Shown here: one piece after another, positions 34,123-43,295 of the stretch | Numbering within the stretch: position 1 is the first letter of the stretch | Layout: the number at the start of each line of letters is the position of its first letter | DNA from: Rhodoplanes sp046000175 | Lineage (GTDB): Bacteria > Pseudomonadota > Alphaproteobacteria > Rhizobiales > Xanthobacteraceae | DNA: 64,000 bases | NCBI RefSeq assembly: GCF_046000175.1 | Contig: NZ_JBEOMB010000100.1 | Location: forward strand, 1 to 64,000 | Reading direction: 5' to 3' | Position numbers and translations under genes: made by a program | Notes under the pieces: model-generated | The model's database searches: none | Told to the model about the DNA's origin: nothing | What the model saw: the letters and a program-made list of their open reading frames with translations, nothing else

Positions 34123-35025
34123 TCAGTGGCTCTGCCGCGCCGCGAAGTCGGCCCGCAGGCCCTCCCGATAGGTCGGGTAGCGTAGCGTGACGCCGAGCTC
34201 GCGCTTCAGCTTGTCGGTCTTGGCGCGCTTGCATTCGGCGTAGAAGCTCGCCGCCATCGGGGGAAGATGCTTGACGGCCTCCTCGAACGGCCATTCGGGC
34301 GGCGGCTCGCGGCCCAGCAGCTCGGCCGCGAAGACGACCGGGTCGCCGGGCGGGGTCGGCTCGTCGTCGGCGACGTTGAAGGCGCCGTGCGCGCGCTTGT
34401 CGAACGCCGCCTCGATCGCCTGCGCGATGTCGACCACGTGGATGCGGTTGAACACCTGGCCCGGCCTGACGATGCGCCAGGCGCGGCCCTTCTCCATGTT
34501 GACGATGGCGTCCTGGCCCGGACCGTAGATGCCGGCGAGCCGCAGGCTCGCGACCGGCACGCCGGTGCGCGCGCCGAGCGCCATCCAGGCGGCCTCCTGC
34601 TCGACCCGCGCCTTGTTGCGGGCGCCGACCGGGCGCAGCTCCGCCGTCTCGTCCACCCAGGCGCCGCCGTGGTCGCCATAGACGCCGAGCGTCGAGAGCA
34701 GGACGATGCTCTGGAGCCGGCCGGCCTGCGCCGCCGCGGCGATCGCGTCACCCAGAACGGCGAGCACGGGATCGCCCGTCTCGGTGGGCGGCGCCGAGAT
34801 CAGGATGGCGTCGGCTTCGCGCACCGCGTCGGTCAGCTCGGCCGACGCCGACGTGCCGTCGAACACCAGCACCTCGACCTCGCGCCCGCCGTAGTGGCGC
34901 GCCGCGTGGTCGGCGGCGCTCTCGGCCGTGCGGGTGGTGCCGACGATGCGGTCGAAGCGGCCGCCATGGACCGCGACCCAGTGCTGCGCGCTGTAGCCGA
35001 ACCCGAAGCAGATCAGCGTGGTCAT
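34123..35025 (-). CDS. NAD(P)-dependent epimerase/dehydratase-like (SDR) protein
   Basis: 300-residue atypical short-chain dehydrogenase of the YeeZ type. The dinucleotide site is LICFGFGYSAQHWVA (GxGYxxxxx), followed by LISAPPTETGDPVL, the SSV-like LLSTLGVYGDHGGAWVDET (active-site Tyr as GVYGD) and VASLRLAGIYGPGQDAI (RLAGIYGPG). Substrate unknown. It ends next to a family C repeat and starts beside a family B repeat, so it is probably monocistronic. Confidence 0.83.
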   Translation of the reverse strand: MTTLICFGFGYSAQHWVAVHGGRFDRIVGTTRTAESAADHAARHYGGREVEVLVFDGTSASAELTDAVREADAILISAPPTETGDPVLAVLGDAIAAAAQAGRLQSIVLLSTLGVYGDHGGAWVDETAELRPVGARNKARVEQEAAWMALGARTGVPVASLRLAGIYGPGQDAIVNMEKGRAWRIVRPGQVFNRIHVVDIAQAIEAAFDKRAHGAFNVADDEPTPPGDPVVFAAELLGREPPPEWPFEEAVKHLPPMAASFYAECKRAKTDKLKRELGVTLRYPTYREGLRADFAARQSH

Positions 35026-35058
35026 TCGTCACTCCAGTCCAAGACTCGGGCCACCTTA

Positions 35059-35199
35059 ACCTCTCCCCGCGCGCGGGGAGAGGTCCGAGGTCGCGCCGGC
35101 AGGCGCGGGCTCCGGGTGAGGGGGCGTCTCCGTATCCTCGCAGCGCCCCCTCACCCGCCGCCCCTTGGGCGTCACCTCTCCCCGCGCGCGGGGAGAGGT
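35059..35199. repeat. Intergenic repeat, family B copy 2 (overlaps queG end)
   Basis: ACCTCTCCCCGCGCGCGGGG...GGGTGAGGGGGCG then TCTCCGTATCCTCGCAG and the inverted unit CGCCCCCTCACCC...CACCTCTCCCCGCGCGCGGGG. The right terminal hairpin supplies the last nine codons and stop of queG. Confidence 0.85.
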
Positions 35200-36332
35200 G
35201 ACGAGGCATCGTTCTGGGAGACGCCGAGCGTCCATTCCTCCCGCACTTGCGGGTCGGTCTCGCCGGCGCGGTGGCAGGCGGCCAACGCCGAAAACTCGTC
35301 CGCCGGCAGGAGCCGCGACAGCGCCCAGACGGCGGCGCCGCGGACCAGCGGCGAGGCGTCGGCGAGGCGCGCCTGCGCGGCGTCGGCGAGGCCCGCGTCG
35401 CCGCTGTTGCCGATGGCGATCATCACGTTGCGGACCACGCGGTCGCGGCCGGTGCGCTTGATCGCCGTCTTGCGGAATTTTTCCCGGAACGCCGCGTCGT
35501 CGAGCCCGGCCAGCTCCGCGAGCGACGGCGCGTTCAGCGCCTCGCGCGCGGCGAGCTTCGCGTCGCGACCGGCCTGGGCGAACTTGTTCCACGGGCAGGC
35601 GGCCAGGCAGTCGTCGCAGCCGTAGATGCGGTTGCCGAGCTTTTCGCGCAGCTCGGGCGGGATCGGGCCCTTGTGCTCGATGGTCAGATACGAGACGCAG
35701 CGGCGCGCATCGAGCCGGTAGGGCGCCACGAAGGCGTCGGTCGGGCAGGCGTCGAGACAGGCCCGGCAGGAACCGCAGCGGTCCTCGGCCGGCGCGTCCG
35801 GCGGCAGCGGCAGGGTGGTGAACAGGGCGCCGAGAAACAGCCAGGAGCCGAAGTCGCGCGACACCAGATTGGTGTGCCGGCCCTGCCAGCCGAGCCCGCC
35901 GCTGGCGGCGAGCGGCTTCTCCATCACGGCGGCGGTGTCGACGAACACCTTCACATCGCCGCCGGCCGTGGCGACCAGCCAGCGTGCCAGGGCCTTCAGG
36001 CGCGGCTTGATCACCTCGTGATAGTCGTCGCCGCGGGCATAGACCGAGATCGCCCCGCGGTCACGCTGCGCCAGCGTCTCGCGCGGGTCCGTGGCCGGCC
36101 CGTAATTGACGCCGAGCATGATGACGGCCTGCACGTCCGCCCACAGGCCGCGCGGAGAGGTCCGCCGCTCCGGCCGGTCGGCGAGCCAGTCCATGTCGCC
36201 GTGCATCCCGGCGGCGAGAAAGTCTCGGAGGCGCGCGCCGGCGTCGCCGAGCGCGTCGGGCGACGCGATCGCGACGGCGTCGAAGCCGAGCGCCGTCGCC
36301 TCGGCCCGCAGCGCCGCCGACAGCACCGTCAA
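35172..36332 (-). CDS. queG: Epoxyqueuosine reductase
   Basis: About 386-residue cobalamin and Fe-S enzyme for the last step of queuosine synthesis in tRNA. Two 4Fe-4S motifs: CGSCRACLDACPTDAF and CDDCLAACPWNKFA; the N-terminal cobalamin domain has LGVNYGPATDPRETLAQRDRGAISVYARGDDYH and the C-terminus HEAT-like repeats. There is no ATG: TTG at 36332 or GTG at 36326 are the likely starts, 21-27 bases after the GST stop. The last residues SPLPARGER are encoded by a family B repeat. Confidence 0.9.
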   Translation of the reverse strand: MTVLSAALRAEATALGFDAVAIASPDALGDAGARLRDFLAAGMHGDMDWLADRPERRTSPRGLWADVQAVIMLGVNYGPATDPRETLAQRDRGAISVYARGDDYHEVIKPRLKALARWLVATAGGDVKVFVDTAAVMEKPLAASGGLGWQGRHTNLVSRDFGSWLFLGALFTTLPLPPDAPAEDRCGSCRACLDACPTDAFVAPYRLDARRCVSYLTIEHKGPIPPELREKLGNRIYGCDDCLAACPWNKFAQAGRDAKLAAREALNAPSLAELAGLDDAAFREKFRKTAIKRTGRDRVVRNVMIAIGNSGDAGLADAAQARLADASPLVRGAAVWALSRLLPADEFSALAACHRAGETDPQVREEWTLGVSQNDASSPLPARGER

Positions 36333-36352
36333 GTCGGGAGCGGACGGGTCGG

Positions 36353-37048
36353 TCAGAAGTCGAGGTCGGCGTAGGTCTTGGACGGGGCGATCCCGGCGTG
36401 CATCTCGACCAGCAGCGGCCGGAACGACGGGCGCGACTTCACGCGCGCGTACCAGGTCTTCGCCGATTCGTCCTCGTGCCACGGCACATCGCCCAGATAG
36501 TCGACCGACGAGAGATGCGCGGCGGCCGCGAGATCCGCATAGGTCATGCGCGGTCCGGCGAGCCAGTCGCGGGTGCGCACCAGCCAGCCGATATAGGCGA
36601 GATGATAGCGGATGTTCGACAGCGCCGCACGGATCGCGTCGATGTCGGGCGAGCCGCCGCCCTGCTTCACCGTCATGTGGCGCTTGAACACCCGCTCGAG
36701 CACCAGCGGGCCCGACACCTCGGTGTGGAACTTCTCCAGGAACCACATGGTCAGGCGCCGCACCTCGATGCGGGCCGCCATCTCCTGCGGCAGCAGCCGG
36801 TGCTCGCCGAGCCCGCTGCCGCGGGTCTCGTCGAGATACTCGGCGATCATGGCCGGGTGCGCCACCGGAGGACGGCCGTCCTCGACCAGCACCGGGGTGG
36901 TGCCGGCCGGATTGATCACCAGGAACTCCTGGCGGCGGTCCCACGGCCGCTCCTCGGCGAGGTTGGGCACCACGCCGTATTCGCCGAGCGCGATCCGGAC
37001 GAACCGCGACTGCGGGCACAAAGGCTGATGAAACAGCGTCAACATCAT
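36353..37048 (-). CDS. Glutathione S-transferase family protein
   Basis: 231 residues. Thioredoxin-fold N-terminus (MLTLFHQPLCPQSRFVRIALGEYGV; VINPAGTTPVLVEDGRPPVAHPAMIAEYLDET, with the conserved cis-Pro and Glu/Ser glutathione-binding residues) and helical C-terminus (AGPRMTYADLAAAAHLSSVDYLGDVPW). Two adjacent ATGs (37048 and 37045) are possible starts. Upstream of queG on the same strand; the uppP-GST-queG neighbourhood recurs in Hyphomicrobiales. Confidence 0.9.
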   Translation of the reverse strand: MMLTLFHQPLCPQSRFVRIALGEYGVVPNLAEERPWDRRQEFLVINPAGTTPVLVEDGRPPVAHPAMIAEYLDETRGSGLGEHRLLPQEMAARIEVRRLTMWFLEKFHTEVSGPLVLERVFKRHMTVKQGGGSPDIDAIRAALSNIRYHLAYIGWLVRTRDWLAGPRMTYADLAAAAHLSSVDYLGDVPWHEDESAKTWYARVKSRPSFRPLLVEMHAGIAPSKTYADLDF

Positions 37049-37431
37049 GGACTTGCGTGAACCGAGACCTGCGTGGCCGACACCGGCGTGAGCCAACCGA
37101 AACGCGCGCCGGACCGGCCCGACGCAACCGCATGCCCGGCCGACCTTGCCGCCCCGGCCGCCGGCCGGCAAGCCCCCCGGCGGACATTCTCGGCCGGTAC
37201 GGTTTCCGCGCCGGGCGGATCGCGCTGCCGGACGCTCCCGCGTCCGGCCGTCCGCCCCTCTCTCATGCCGGTCCAATGCGGTGAATTCCGGGCGCACGGT
37301 TGCGGAAGGCCGTCCGGACCGCTGGCCTCACCCATCGGCCGGCATTGCCGCCTTGCCGGCCGGGGCCGGTATCTGCGACAAGCGCGCAGCCGTCCGCGGG
37401 CCCTGCCCGCCCGTCTGGTCCGGAGCCCCGC

Positions 37432-38238
37432 ATGCTGCTCGATCTGTTCAAGGCCGCCTTCCTCGGCTTCATCGAGGGACTGACCGAATACCTGCCGGTG
37501 TCGTCCACCGGCCACCTCCTCCTGGTGGAGCACTTCTTCGGCTTCGACGACGAGGACTTCGGCAAGACCTTCGCGGTGCTGATCCAGCTCGGCGCCATCG
37601 CGGCGCTCTTGTCGATCTACTTCCGCAAGCTCCTGCTGCTCGCCACCCACTTCTTCTCCGACGAGTATGCCCGCCGCTTCGTCCTCGGCGTGCTGATCGC
37701 CTTCCTGCCGGCCGCGATCGTCGGGGCGATCGCCCACGGCTTCATCAAGTCGGTGCTGTTCAACCCGTGGATCATCTGCTTCTCGCTGATCGCCGGGGCG
37801 GCGGTGCTGTATCTGGTCGATCATCTCGACCTGAAGCCGCGCTACGACGAGGCGACCGAGTTCCCACTCAAGGTGTATCTCGGCATCGGGCTGATCCAGT
37901 GCGTGTCGATGATCCCGGGCGTGTCGCGGGCCGGGGCCACCATCGTCGGTGCCATGCTGCTCGGCGCCGACCGGCGCTCCGCCGCCGAGTTCTCGTTCTG
38001 GCTGGCGATGCCGACCATGGTCGGGGCCTTCGCCTACGATCTCTACAAGAACGGCGGCCAGATGAGTTCGAGCAACCTGATCCTGGTCGCGGTCGGCTTC
38101 GTCGCCTCCTTCGTGTTCGGCTGGATCGTGGTGAAGACGTTCCTCGGCTTCGTCGCCCGCCACGGCTTCGGCCTGTTCGTCTGGTGGCGCGTCACGGTCG
38201 GCACGCTCGGCCTGATCGGCCTCGCCTTGTTCGGCTGA
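37432..38238 (+). CDS. uppP: Undecaprenyl-diphosphatase
   Basis: 268-residue polytopic enzyme (BacA/UppP) that recycles the cell-wall lipid carrier by dephosphorylating undecaprenyl diphosphate. Family motifs: FLGFIEGLTEYLPVSSTGHLLL (first E/S-rich box) and MIPGVSRAGATIVGAMLLGADRRSAAEFSFWLAMPTM (second box PGxSRSxAT as PGVSRAGAT). About eight spans, usual length. Divergent from the GST gene with a 384-bp upstream gap that shows nothing recognisable besides promoter space. Confidence 0.95.
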   Translation: MLLDLFKAAFLGFIEGLTEYLPVSSTGHLLLVEHFFGFDDEDFGKTFAVLIQLGAIAALLSIYFRKLLLLATHFFSDEYARRFVLGVLIAFLPAAIVGAIAHGFIKSVLFNPWIICFSLIAGAAVLYLVDHLDLKPRYDEATEFPLKVYLGIGLIQCVSMIPGVSRAGATIVGAMLLGADRRSAAEFSFWLAMPTMVGAFAYDLYKNGGQMSSSNLILVAVGFVASFVFGWIVVKTFLGFVARHGFGLFVWWRVTVGTLGLIGLALFG

Positions 38239-38382
38239 GCGGCGGCCCGTTACAGAGCCGTGTCGTCGCCGGCTCGGCGCTTGCGCGGCACCTCGGAACG
38301 ACGGACATAATATGCAAAGCTCCCATGCCCGCGGACGGCTTCCGACCGCGGGGCTTTGCAGACGTGATCCGAGGCACCCCCG

Positions 38383-40722
38383 ATGGACGACACGACGGCG
38401 CACGCGGCTCTCCGAAGATACCGGGTCGAGGACGCACCGCTGCTGCGCGGGGCCGGCCGCTTCGTCGCCGACGCGGCGCTGCCCGGCCAGGCCTACGGCG
38501 TCTTCGTGCGGTCGCCGCACGCCCATGCGGTGGTGACCGGCATCGACGCGGCGGCGGCGCTCGCCGTGCCGGGCGTGCTCGGCGTGTTCACGGCGGACGA
38601 CATGGCCGCGGCCGGGATCGGCACGCTCGCCGCCCACATGCCGATGCAGGGCGCGACCGGGCCGCTCGTGATGCCGTTCCGCCCGTCGCTCGCCGCGACC
38701 GCGATGCATGCCGGCGAGCCGGTCGCCCTCGTCGTCGCCGAGACGGCGCTCGCCGCCCAGGACGCCGCGGATCTCGTCGTGGTCGACTACGCGGAGCGCC
38801 CGGCCGTCGTCGACGTGCAGCGGGCCGCGATGCGGGGCGCGCCCCAGCTCTGGCCGGAGGCGCCCGGCAATCTCGCCCTCGACTGGCAGTTCCCGACCGC
38901 CGCCGAGGGCGGCGACCCGGCCGCCGTCGACGCGGCGATCGCGGCCGCCGCCCATGTCGCCCGCGTCGGCCACGTCAACCAGCGCATCATGGTCGCCAGC
39001 ATGGAGCCGCGCGGCGCCACCGCGTCATACGATGCGGCGACCGACAGTTATCTGCTGCGCGTCTGCACCCAAGGCGCGCGGCCGATCCGCGACCACATGG
39101 CCCGCATCCTCGGCATCGATCCGGGCAAGCTGCGGGTGATCACCGAGGATGTCGGCGGCGCCTTCGGCATGAAGAGCTCGCCCTACCCCGAATATCCGGC
39201 CCTGTGCGTGGCGGCGAAGCGGCTCGGGCGGCCCGTGCACTGGATGTCGACCCGCTCGGAGGCGTTCCTCACCGACGCGCACGCGCGCGACTCGATCCTC
39301 GAAGGCGAGCTCGCGGTCGATGCGGACGGCCGCTTCACGGCGCTGCGGCTGCGTTCGCTCGTCAATCTCGGCGCCTATGTGGGGCAGGTCGCGGCCTTCC
39401 TCGCCACCATCAACTTCGCGCGCTGCGTGCCCGGCATGTACACGATCCCGCGGGTCGACATCGGGGTGCGCTGCGTGTTCTCCAACACCACACCGACGGC
39501 GCCCTATCGCGGCGCCGGCCGGCCGGAGGCGAACTATGTGATCGAGCGCCTCGTCGACGAGGCGGCGCGCCTCACCGGGATCGCGCCGGACGAGATCCGC
39601 CGCCGCAACCTGGTGCCGGCGGAGGCGATCCCGTACCGGACGCCGGTCGGCACCGTGTTCGACAGCGGCATCTTTCCGGCCGTGTTCGAGAGGGCGCTGG
39701 CACTCGCCGACTATGCGGGCCGCGATGCCCGCAAGGCCGAGGCGAGAGCGCGCGGAACGCTGCGCGGCGTCGGCCTCTCCTGCATGGTCGAGCACGCCGG
39801 CGGCGTGCCGACCGAGGGCGCCGGGCTGCTCTTTCCCGGCGACGGCACCGTGGTGCTGGCGCTCGGCGCCCAGGCGACCGGCCAGGGCCACGCGACGATC
39901 TTTCCGCGCGTGCTGAGCGAGAAGCTCGGCGTGCCCCTGGAAAAGATCAGATACTCCGGCGGCGACAGCGACAACGGCGTGATCAGCAACTCCTCGGTCG
40001 CCTCGCGCACGACGAGCGCGGCCGGCGCCGCCCTGGTGAAGGCCGTCGCGGTGGTGCTGGAGAAGGGCCGGAAGATCGCCGCCGACGCGCTGGAGACGGC
40101 CGAGGCCGACATCGTCTATGCGGCCGGCGACTTCTCCATCGCCGGCACCGACCGGCGCCTCTCGCTGTTCGAGGTGGCGGACATCGCGGCACAGAAGAAG
40201 GCCGCCGGTGCGAGCGAGGACGATCTCGACACCAGGGTCGCGACCGACACGCCCCAAAATTTTCCGAACGGCTGTCACGTCGCCGAGGTGGAGATCGATC
40301 CGCAGACCGGCGGGCTGACGCTCGTGCGCTACACGGCCGTCGACGACTGCGGCGTCGTGCTCGACCACGTGCTGGTCGAGGGCCAGCTGCACGGCGCGTT
40401 GGCGCAGGGGCTCGGCCAGGCCGTGATGGAGCGCGCCGTCTACGATCTCGACTCGGGCCAGCTCGTCACCGGCTCGTTCCAGGATTACGCGATGCCGCGC
40501 GCCACCGACATGCCGCCGGTCGTCTCGGCCGAGGAGAACACAGTGGCGACGACCAATCCGCTCGGCGTCAAGGGCGTCGGCGAGGCCGGCACCACCGGCG
40601 CGCTCGCCGCCGTGATGAACGCGATCGCCGACGCGATCCCGACCCCGGCCGGCCAGCGCATGGACATGCCGGCGACCCCGGAGAAGATCTGGGCGGCGTG
40701 CCGGGGGATGGTGGAGCGATAG
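38383..40722 (+). CDS. Molybdopterin-binding large subunit of a xanthine dehydrogenase/CO dehydrogenase-family enzyme
   Basis: 779 residues of CoxL/XdhB type. Blocks: RGAGRFVADAALPGQAYGVFVRSPHAHA at the start, DVGGAFGMKSSPYPEYPAL, the form II-like loop TAPYRGAGRPEANYVIERLVDEAA, QATGQGHATIFPRVLSEKLG and the catalytic Glu734 in KGVGEAGTTGA. Such enzymes hydroxylate carbon centres with a molybdenum-cytosine cofactor. No 2Fe-2S small subunit, FAD medium subunit or cofactor maturation gene is adjacent on either side, so partners must be elsewhere. Substrate unknown. Confidence 0.9.
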   Translation: MDDTTAHAALRRYRVEDAPLLRGAGRFVADAALPGQAYGVFVRSPHAHAVVTGIDAAAALAVPGVLGVFTADDMAAAGIGTLAAHMPMQGATGPLVMPFRPSLAATAMHAGEPVALVVAETALAAQDAADLVVVDYAERPAVVDVQRAAMRGAPQLWPEAPGNLALDWQFPTAAEGGDPAAVDAAIAAAAHVARVGHVNQRIMVASMEPRGATASYDAATDSYLLRVCTQGARPIRDHMARILGIDPGKLRVITEDVGGAFGMKSSPYPEYPALCVAAKRLGRPVHWMSTRSEAFLTDAHARDSILEGELAVDADGRFTALRLRSLVNLGAYVGQVAAFLATINFARCVPGMYTIPRVDIGVRCVFSNTTPTAPYRGAGRPEANYVIERLVDEAARLTGIAPDEIRRRNLVPAEAIPYRTPVGTVFDSGIFPAVFERALALADYAGRDARKAEARARGTLRGVGLSCMVEHAGGVPTEGAGLLFPGDGTVVLALGAQATGQGHATIFPRVLSEKLGVPLEKIRYSGGDSDNGVISNSSVASRTTSAAGAALVKAVAVVLEKGRKIAADALETAEADIVYAAGDFSIAGTDRRLSLFEVADIAAQKKAAGASEDDLDTRVATDTPQNFPNGCHVAEVEIDPQTGGLTLVRYTAVDDCGVVLDHVLVEGQLHGALAQGLGQAVMERAVYDLDSGQLVTGSFQDYAMPRATDMPPVVSAEENTVATTNPLGVKGVGEAGTTGALAAVMNAIADAIPTPAGQRMDMPATPEKIWAACRGMVER

Positions 40723-40743
40723 AGCAGCGCCACGCCGCAGCCT

Positions 40744-40881
40744 CACCTCTCCCCGCGCGCGGGGAGAGGTGAGATTTCACGCGCTCGCGCGGGAAATCCG
40801 GGTGAGGGGGCGTCGCCGTGAGTCTGAGCTTTGCGGAAACGCCCCCTCACCCCGACCCTCTCCCCGCACGCGGGGAGAGGG
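40744..40881. repeat. Intergenic repeat, family B copy 3
   Basis: Left unit CACCTCTCCCCGCGCGCGGGG with inner hairpin GATTTCACGCGCTCGCGCGGGAAATC, core GTGAGGGGGCGTCGCCGTGAG; right inverted unit CGCCCCCTCACCCCGACCC then CTCTCCCCGCACGCGGGGAGAG. The right unit lacks the inner hairpin. Confidence 0.85.
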
Positions 40882-40930
40882 AGCGCCGGCGCCTTGCCGA
40901 GATCACGTTCGCTGCGCTGAAAAGAGTGAT

Positions 40931-42016
40931 TCACGCTGCCTGCAGGAGCGCCTTGGTGTAGCCGAGCGCGAAGGCGAAGAAGCGCTCGCGGCCAGGGTCG
41001 AGGTCGGACAGCGGCACGTGGTCGGGGCAGAGGATCCCCTCGTAGCCGACCTCGCGATAGGCGCGGATGCAGGCCGCCATGTCGACCGTGCCCTCGTCCG
41101 GCATCGCCTCGCGGAAATCGAGGTAGCCGCCGGCGATGTTGCGGAAGTGCACCATGAAGATGCGCTTCTGCGGCCCGAAGGTGCGGATCGCCTCCAGCAC
41201 CGTCGCGGTCGGGTCGGTCGACATCTCGGCGATTGTGCCCTGGCAGAAGTTGAAGCCGTGGCACGGGCTGTCGGGCGCCAGCGCCACGAAGCGCCGCATC
41301 CCGTCGAGCGAGCCGAGCACGTGATGGACGCCGTTGAGGCCGCCCGGCGGATAGGCCGGGTCGTGCGGATGGCAGGCGAGCTTGATGCCCTCCGCCTCGG
41401 CGGTCGGCAGCAGCTCGGAGACGAGAAACGCGATCGCCCGCCAGCCGTCGGCCGCGCTGATCACGCCGGCCGCGCTCGCCATCACCTGGCCGCAGGTCTC
41501 CGGCGCACCCATCTGGTCGACCGGCGACGTCCCGCCCCCGCCGTGTCCCGTGCCGTCCTCGGGCAGCACCGTGCCCCAGTAGGAGAAGCGGGCGTCCGCC
41601 TCGGGCCGGTAGTCGGCGGCCCGGAAGGTGCTGCACTGCATGCCGCCGCGGCCCTCGACCACGCCGGTGCGGGTGATGCCGACCATCGCAACCGTGTATT
41701 TGAGCATCGGCACGCCGCCGGCGGCGGCGGCCCGGATGTGCTGGCGCAGCCGCGCCGCGGTCTCCTTCGCCTTGTCGGGGGCGCGCAGGCTGTCGAGCAG
41801 CAGCGAGCCGACGTCGAGGGCCATGCCGTCGAGCCGCATCCCGAAGCCCTCGATGCGCCGGCGCAGCGCCGCGACTTTCTCTGGGTTCCAGGAGCCGTCG
41901 TCCTCGATCACCTCGCGGGCCGGCCGCGTGTCGATGACGATGCCGCGCGCGCCGAGCTGGGCGGAGAGCCGCAGCCGCGCGTCGGTCGGGGCGATGAGCT
42001 GCTCGCCGATATACAT
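40931..42016 (-). CDS. uxuA: Mannonate dehydratase
   Basis: 361-residue TIM-barrel enzyme, D-mannonate to 2-keto-3-deoxygluconate in hexuronate breakdown. Blocks: MLKYTVAMVGITRTGVVEGRGG, KLACHPHDPAYPPGGLNGVHHVLGSLDGMRRFVAL (metal-binding His/Asp region), GFNFCQGTIAEM and FMVHFRNIAGGYLDFREAMPDEGTVDM. Somewhat diverged from E. coli UxuA, so a related sugar-acid substrate is possible. GGGAGA lies before the start at 42016. Next to a GntR regulator and a Bug receptor, a plausible sugar-acid locus. Confidence 0.82.
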   Translation of the reverse strand: MYIGEQLIAPTDARLRLSAQLGARGIVIDTRPAREVIEDDGSWNPEKVAALRRRIEGFGMRLDGMALDVGSLLLDSLRAPDKAKETAARLRQHIRAAAAGGVPMLKYTVAMVGITRTGVVEGRGGMQCSTFRAADYRPEADARFSYWGTVLPEDGTGHGGGGTSPVDQMGAPETCGQVMASAAGVISAADGWRAIAFLVSELLPTAEAEGIKLACHPHDPAYPPGGLNGVHHVLGSLDGMRRFVALAPDSPCHGFNFCQGTIAEMSTDPTATVLEAIRTFGPQKRIFMVHFRNIAGGYLDFREAMPDEGTVDMAACIRAYREVGYEGILCPDHVPLSDLDPGRERFFAFALGYTKALLQAA

Positions 42017-42070
42017 GCGTGTCTCCCGGCTCGGTTTGTTCACTTGGTCTTCGCTCGATCAACCCGGTGG

Positions 42071-42171
42071 TCATTCCGGGGCGGCGCGCAGCGCCGAACC
42101 CGGAATCCAGCGGCGAACTCCAAAGCCTCGGCTGGATTCCGGGTTCGCGGCTTCGCCGCGCCCCGGAATGA
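42071..42171. repeat. Intergenic palindromic repeat, family A copy 3
   Basis: TCATTCCGGGGCGGCG to CGCCGCGCCCCGGAATGA with the inner GAACCCGGAATCCAGC pair, between uxuA and the GntR gene. Confidence 0.87.
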
Positions 42172-42198
42172 CGACGAGGTGGTCTTTCGACACGGCGC

Positions 42199-42909
42199 TC
42201 AGCCGCGGAAGAAGCCCGGATGGGCGGCCCGCAGCGTCTCGACATAGGCGAGCGAGCGGGCGAGGTGATCGCGCACCCGCGCCTGCGCCTTCTCGGCATT
42301 GCCGGCCACGATCGCCTTGAGGATGCGGGCGTGGTCGCGCACCACCTCCTCGGCCTTGCCGCGCACCGGCAGATGCAGACGGCGGATACGGTCGATATGG
42401 CCGCAGCGCGCCCGCACCAGCGGATAAAGATCGGGCGCGCCGGCCAGCTCGACGAGCCGCCGGTGGAAGGCGCGGTCGAGGGCATCGAAGCCGTCGAGGT
42501 CGCCGGCGGCGGCACGCAGCGTCTGCGCGTCGAGCAGCCCGCGCAGCTCCGGCTCGAACTCCTTGTCGGGCAGCGCGGCGAGCAGGCGCACCGCCTCCTG
42601 CTCGACGGCGCGACGCAGGAACTGGGCCTGGCGGGCCGCGGTGACGTCGATCAGGCTCACCCGCGTGGCGCTCTGCGCCTTGATGTCGACGAGGCCTTCC
42701 TCGCCGAGCCGGGTGAGCGCATCGCGCACCGGCGTCGAGGAGAGGCCGAAGCTCGCCTGCAGCTCGGCGCGGTTGATCGCGGCGCCCGGCGGCAGCGCGA
42801 GCGTCACGATCATCTGGCGCAGCCGCTCGTAGACGGTGGCGCCCGCCGGCAGGCGCGGCCCCGCCTCGTCCCGGGCGTCCCGGGCTGCGGTCAGGTCGAC
42901 GATGCTCAC
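42199..42909 (-). CDS. GntR-family (FadR/FCD) transcriptional regulator
   Basis: 236 residues. Winged helix at about 25-85 (ATVYERLRQMIVTLALPPGAAINRAELQASFGLSSTPVRDALTRLGEEGLV) and an FCD ligand domain (ALDRAFHRRLVELAGAPDLYPLVRARCGHIDRIRRLH... RDHARILKAIVAGNAEKAQARVRDHL) whose Asp/His residues bind metal and an organic acid. The start is GTG at 42909 with AAGGAG upstream. Divergent from the Bug receptor and upstream of uxuA on the same strand; it probably represses both. Confidence 0.88.
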   Translation of the reverse strand: MSIVDLTAARDARDEAGPRLPAGATVYERLRQMIVTLALPPGAAINRAELQASFGLSSTPVRDALTRLGEEGLVDIKAQSATRVSLIDVTAARQAQFLRRAVEQEAVRLLAALPDKEFEPELRGLLDAQTLRAAAGDLDGFDALDRAFHRRLVELAGAPDLYPLVRARCGHIDRIRRLHLPVRGKAEEVVRDHARILKAIVAGNAEKAQARVRDHLARSLAYVETLRAAHPGFFRG

Positions 42910-42966
42910 GCGGTTCGGTCTCCTTCGTGCCGCGCCTCGCGACCGGAGTGAATTCCGCCGACGTCG

Positions 42967-43054
42967 CCCCACCCTCCGCTCATTCCCGCGCAAGCGGGAA
43001 TCCAGAGCCACACGCCGCGTGGCCCCTGGGTCCCCGCCTTCGCGGGGACGAGCG
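42967..43054. repeat. Intergenic palindromic repeat, family C copy 3 (inverted)
   Basis: CCCCACCCTCCGCTCATTCC at the left and GGGGACGAGCG at the right: the reverse orientation of the other C copies. The rest of 42910-43295 is promoter space without a gene. Confidence 0.85.
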
Positions 43055-43295
43055 TAAGAGGTGCCGGCTCGTCGCCACCGAAACCACTCTTGCGCCTTGC
43101 GCCTTGCGAGCCCGGGCCGGCGATTCGCCGCCAGGATCTCTCCGCCTCATAGGCACTGATGCACCAGCTCGTCAATCTGATGCACTACCGATTGACCGGG
43201 TCCGGCGGTCCGCCTACCGAGGCGAGCATGGCCGCCCTGCGACGCCCCGCGGGTCCGGCGGCCGAAGAACACGCGCGGGACCGTGGAGACGTCGC

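Noticed and set aside
37146..40772. 1208-codon plus-strand frame covering uppP and the molybdenum hydroxylase
   Set aside because: Out-of-frame shadow of two recognisable genes.
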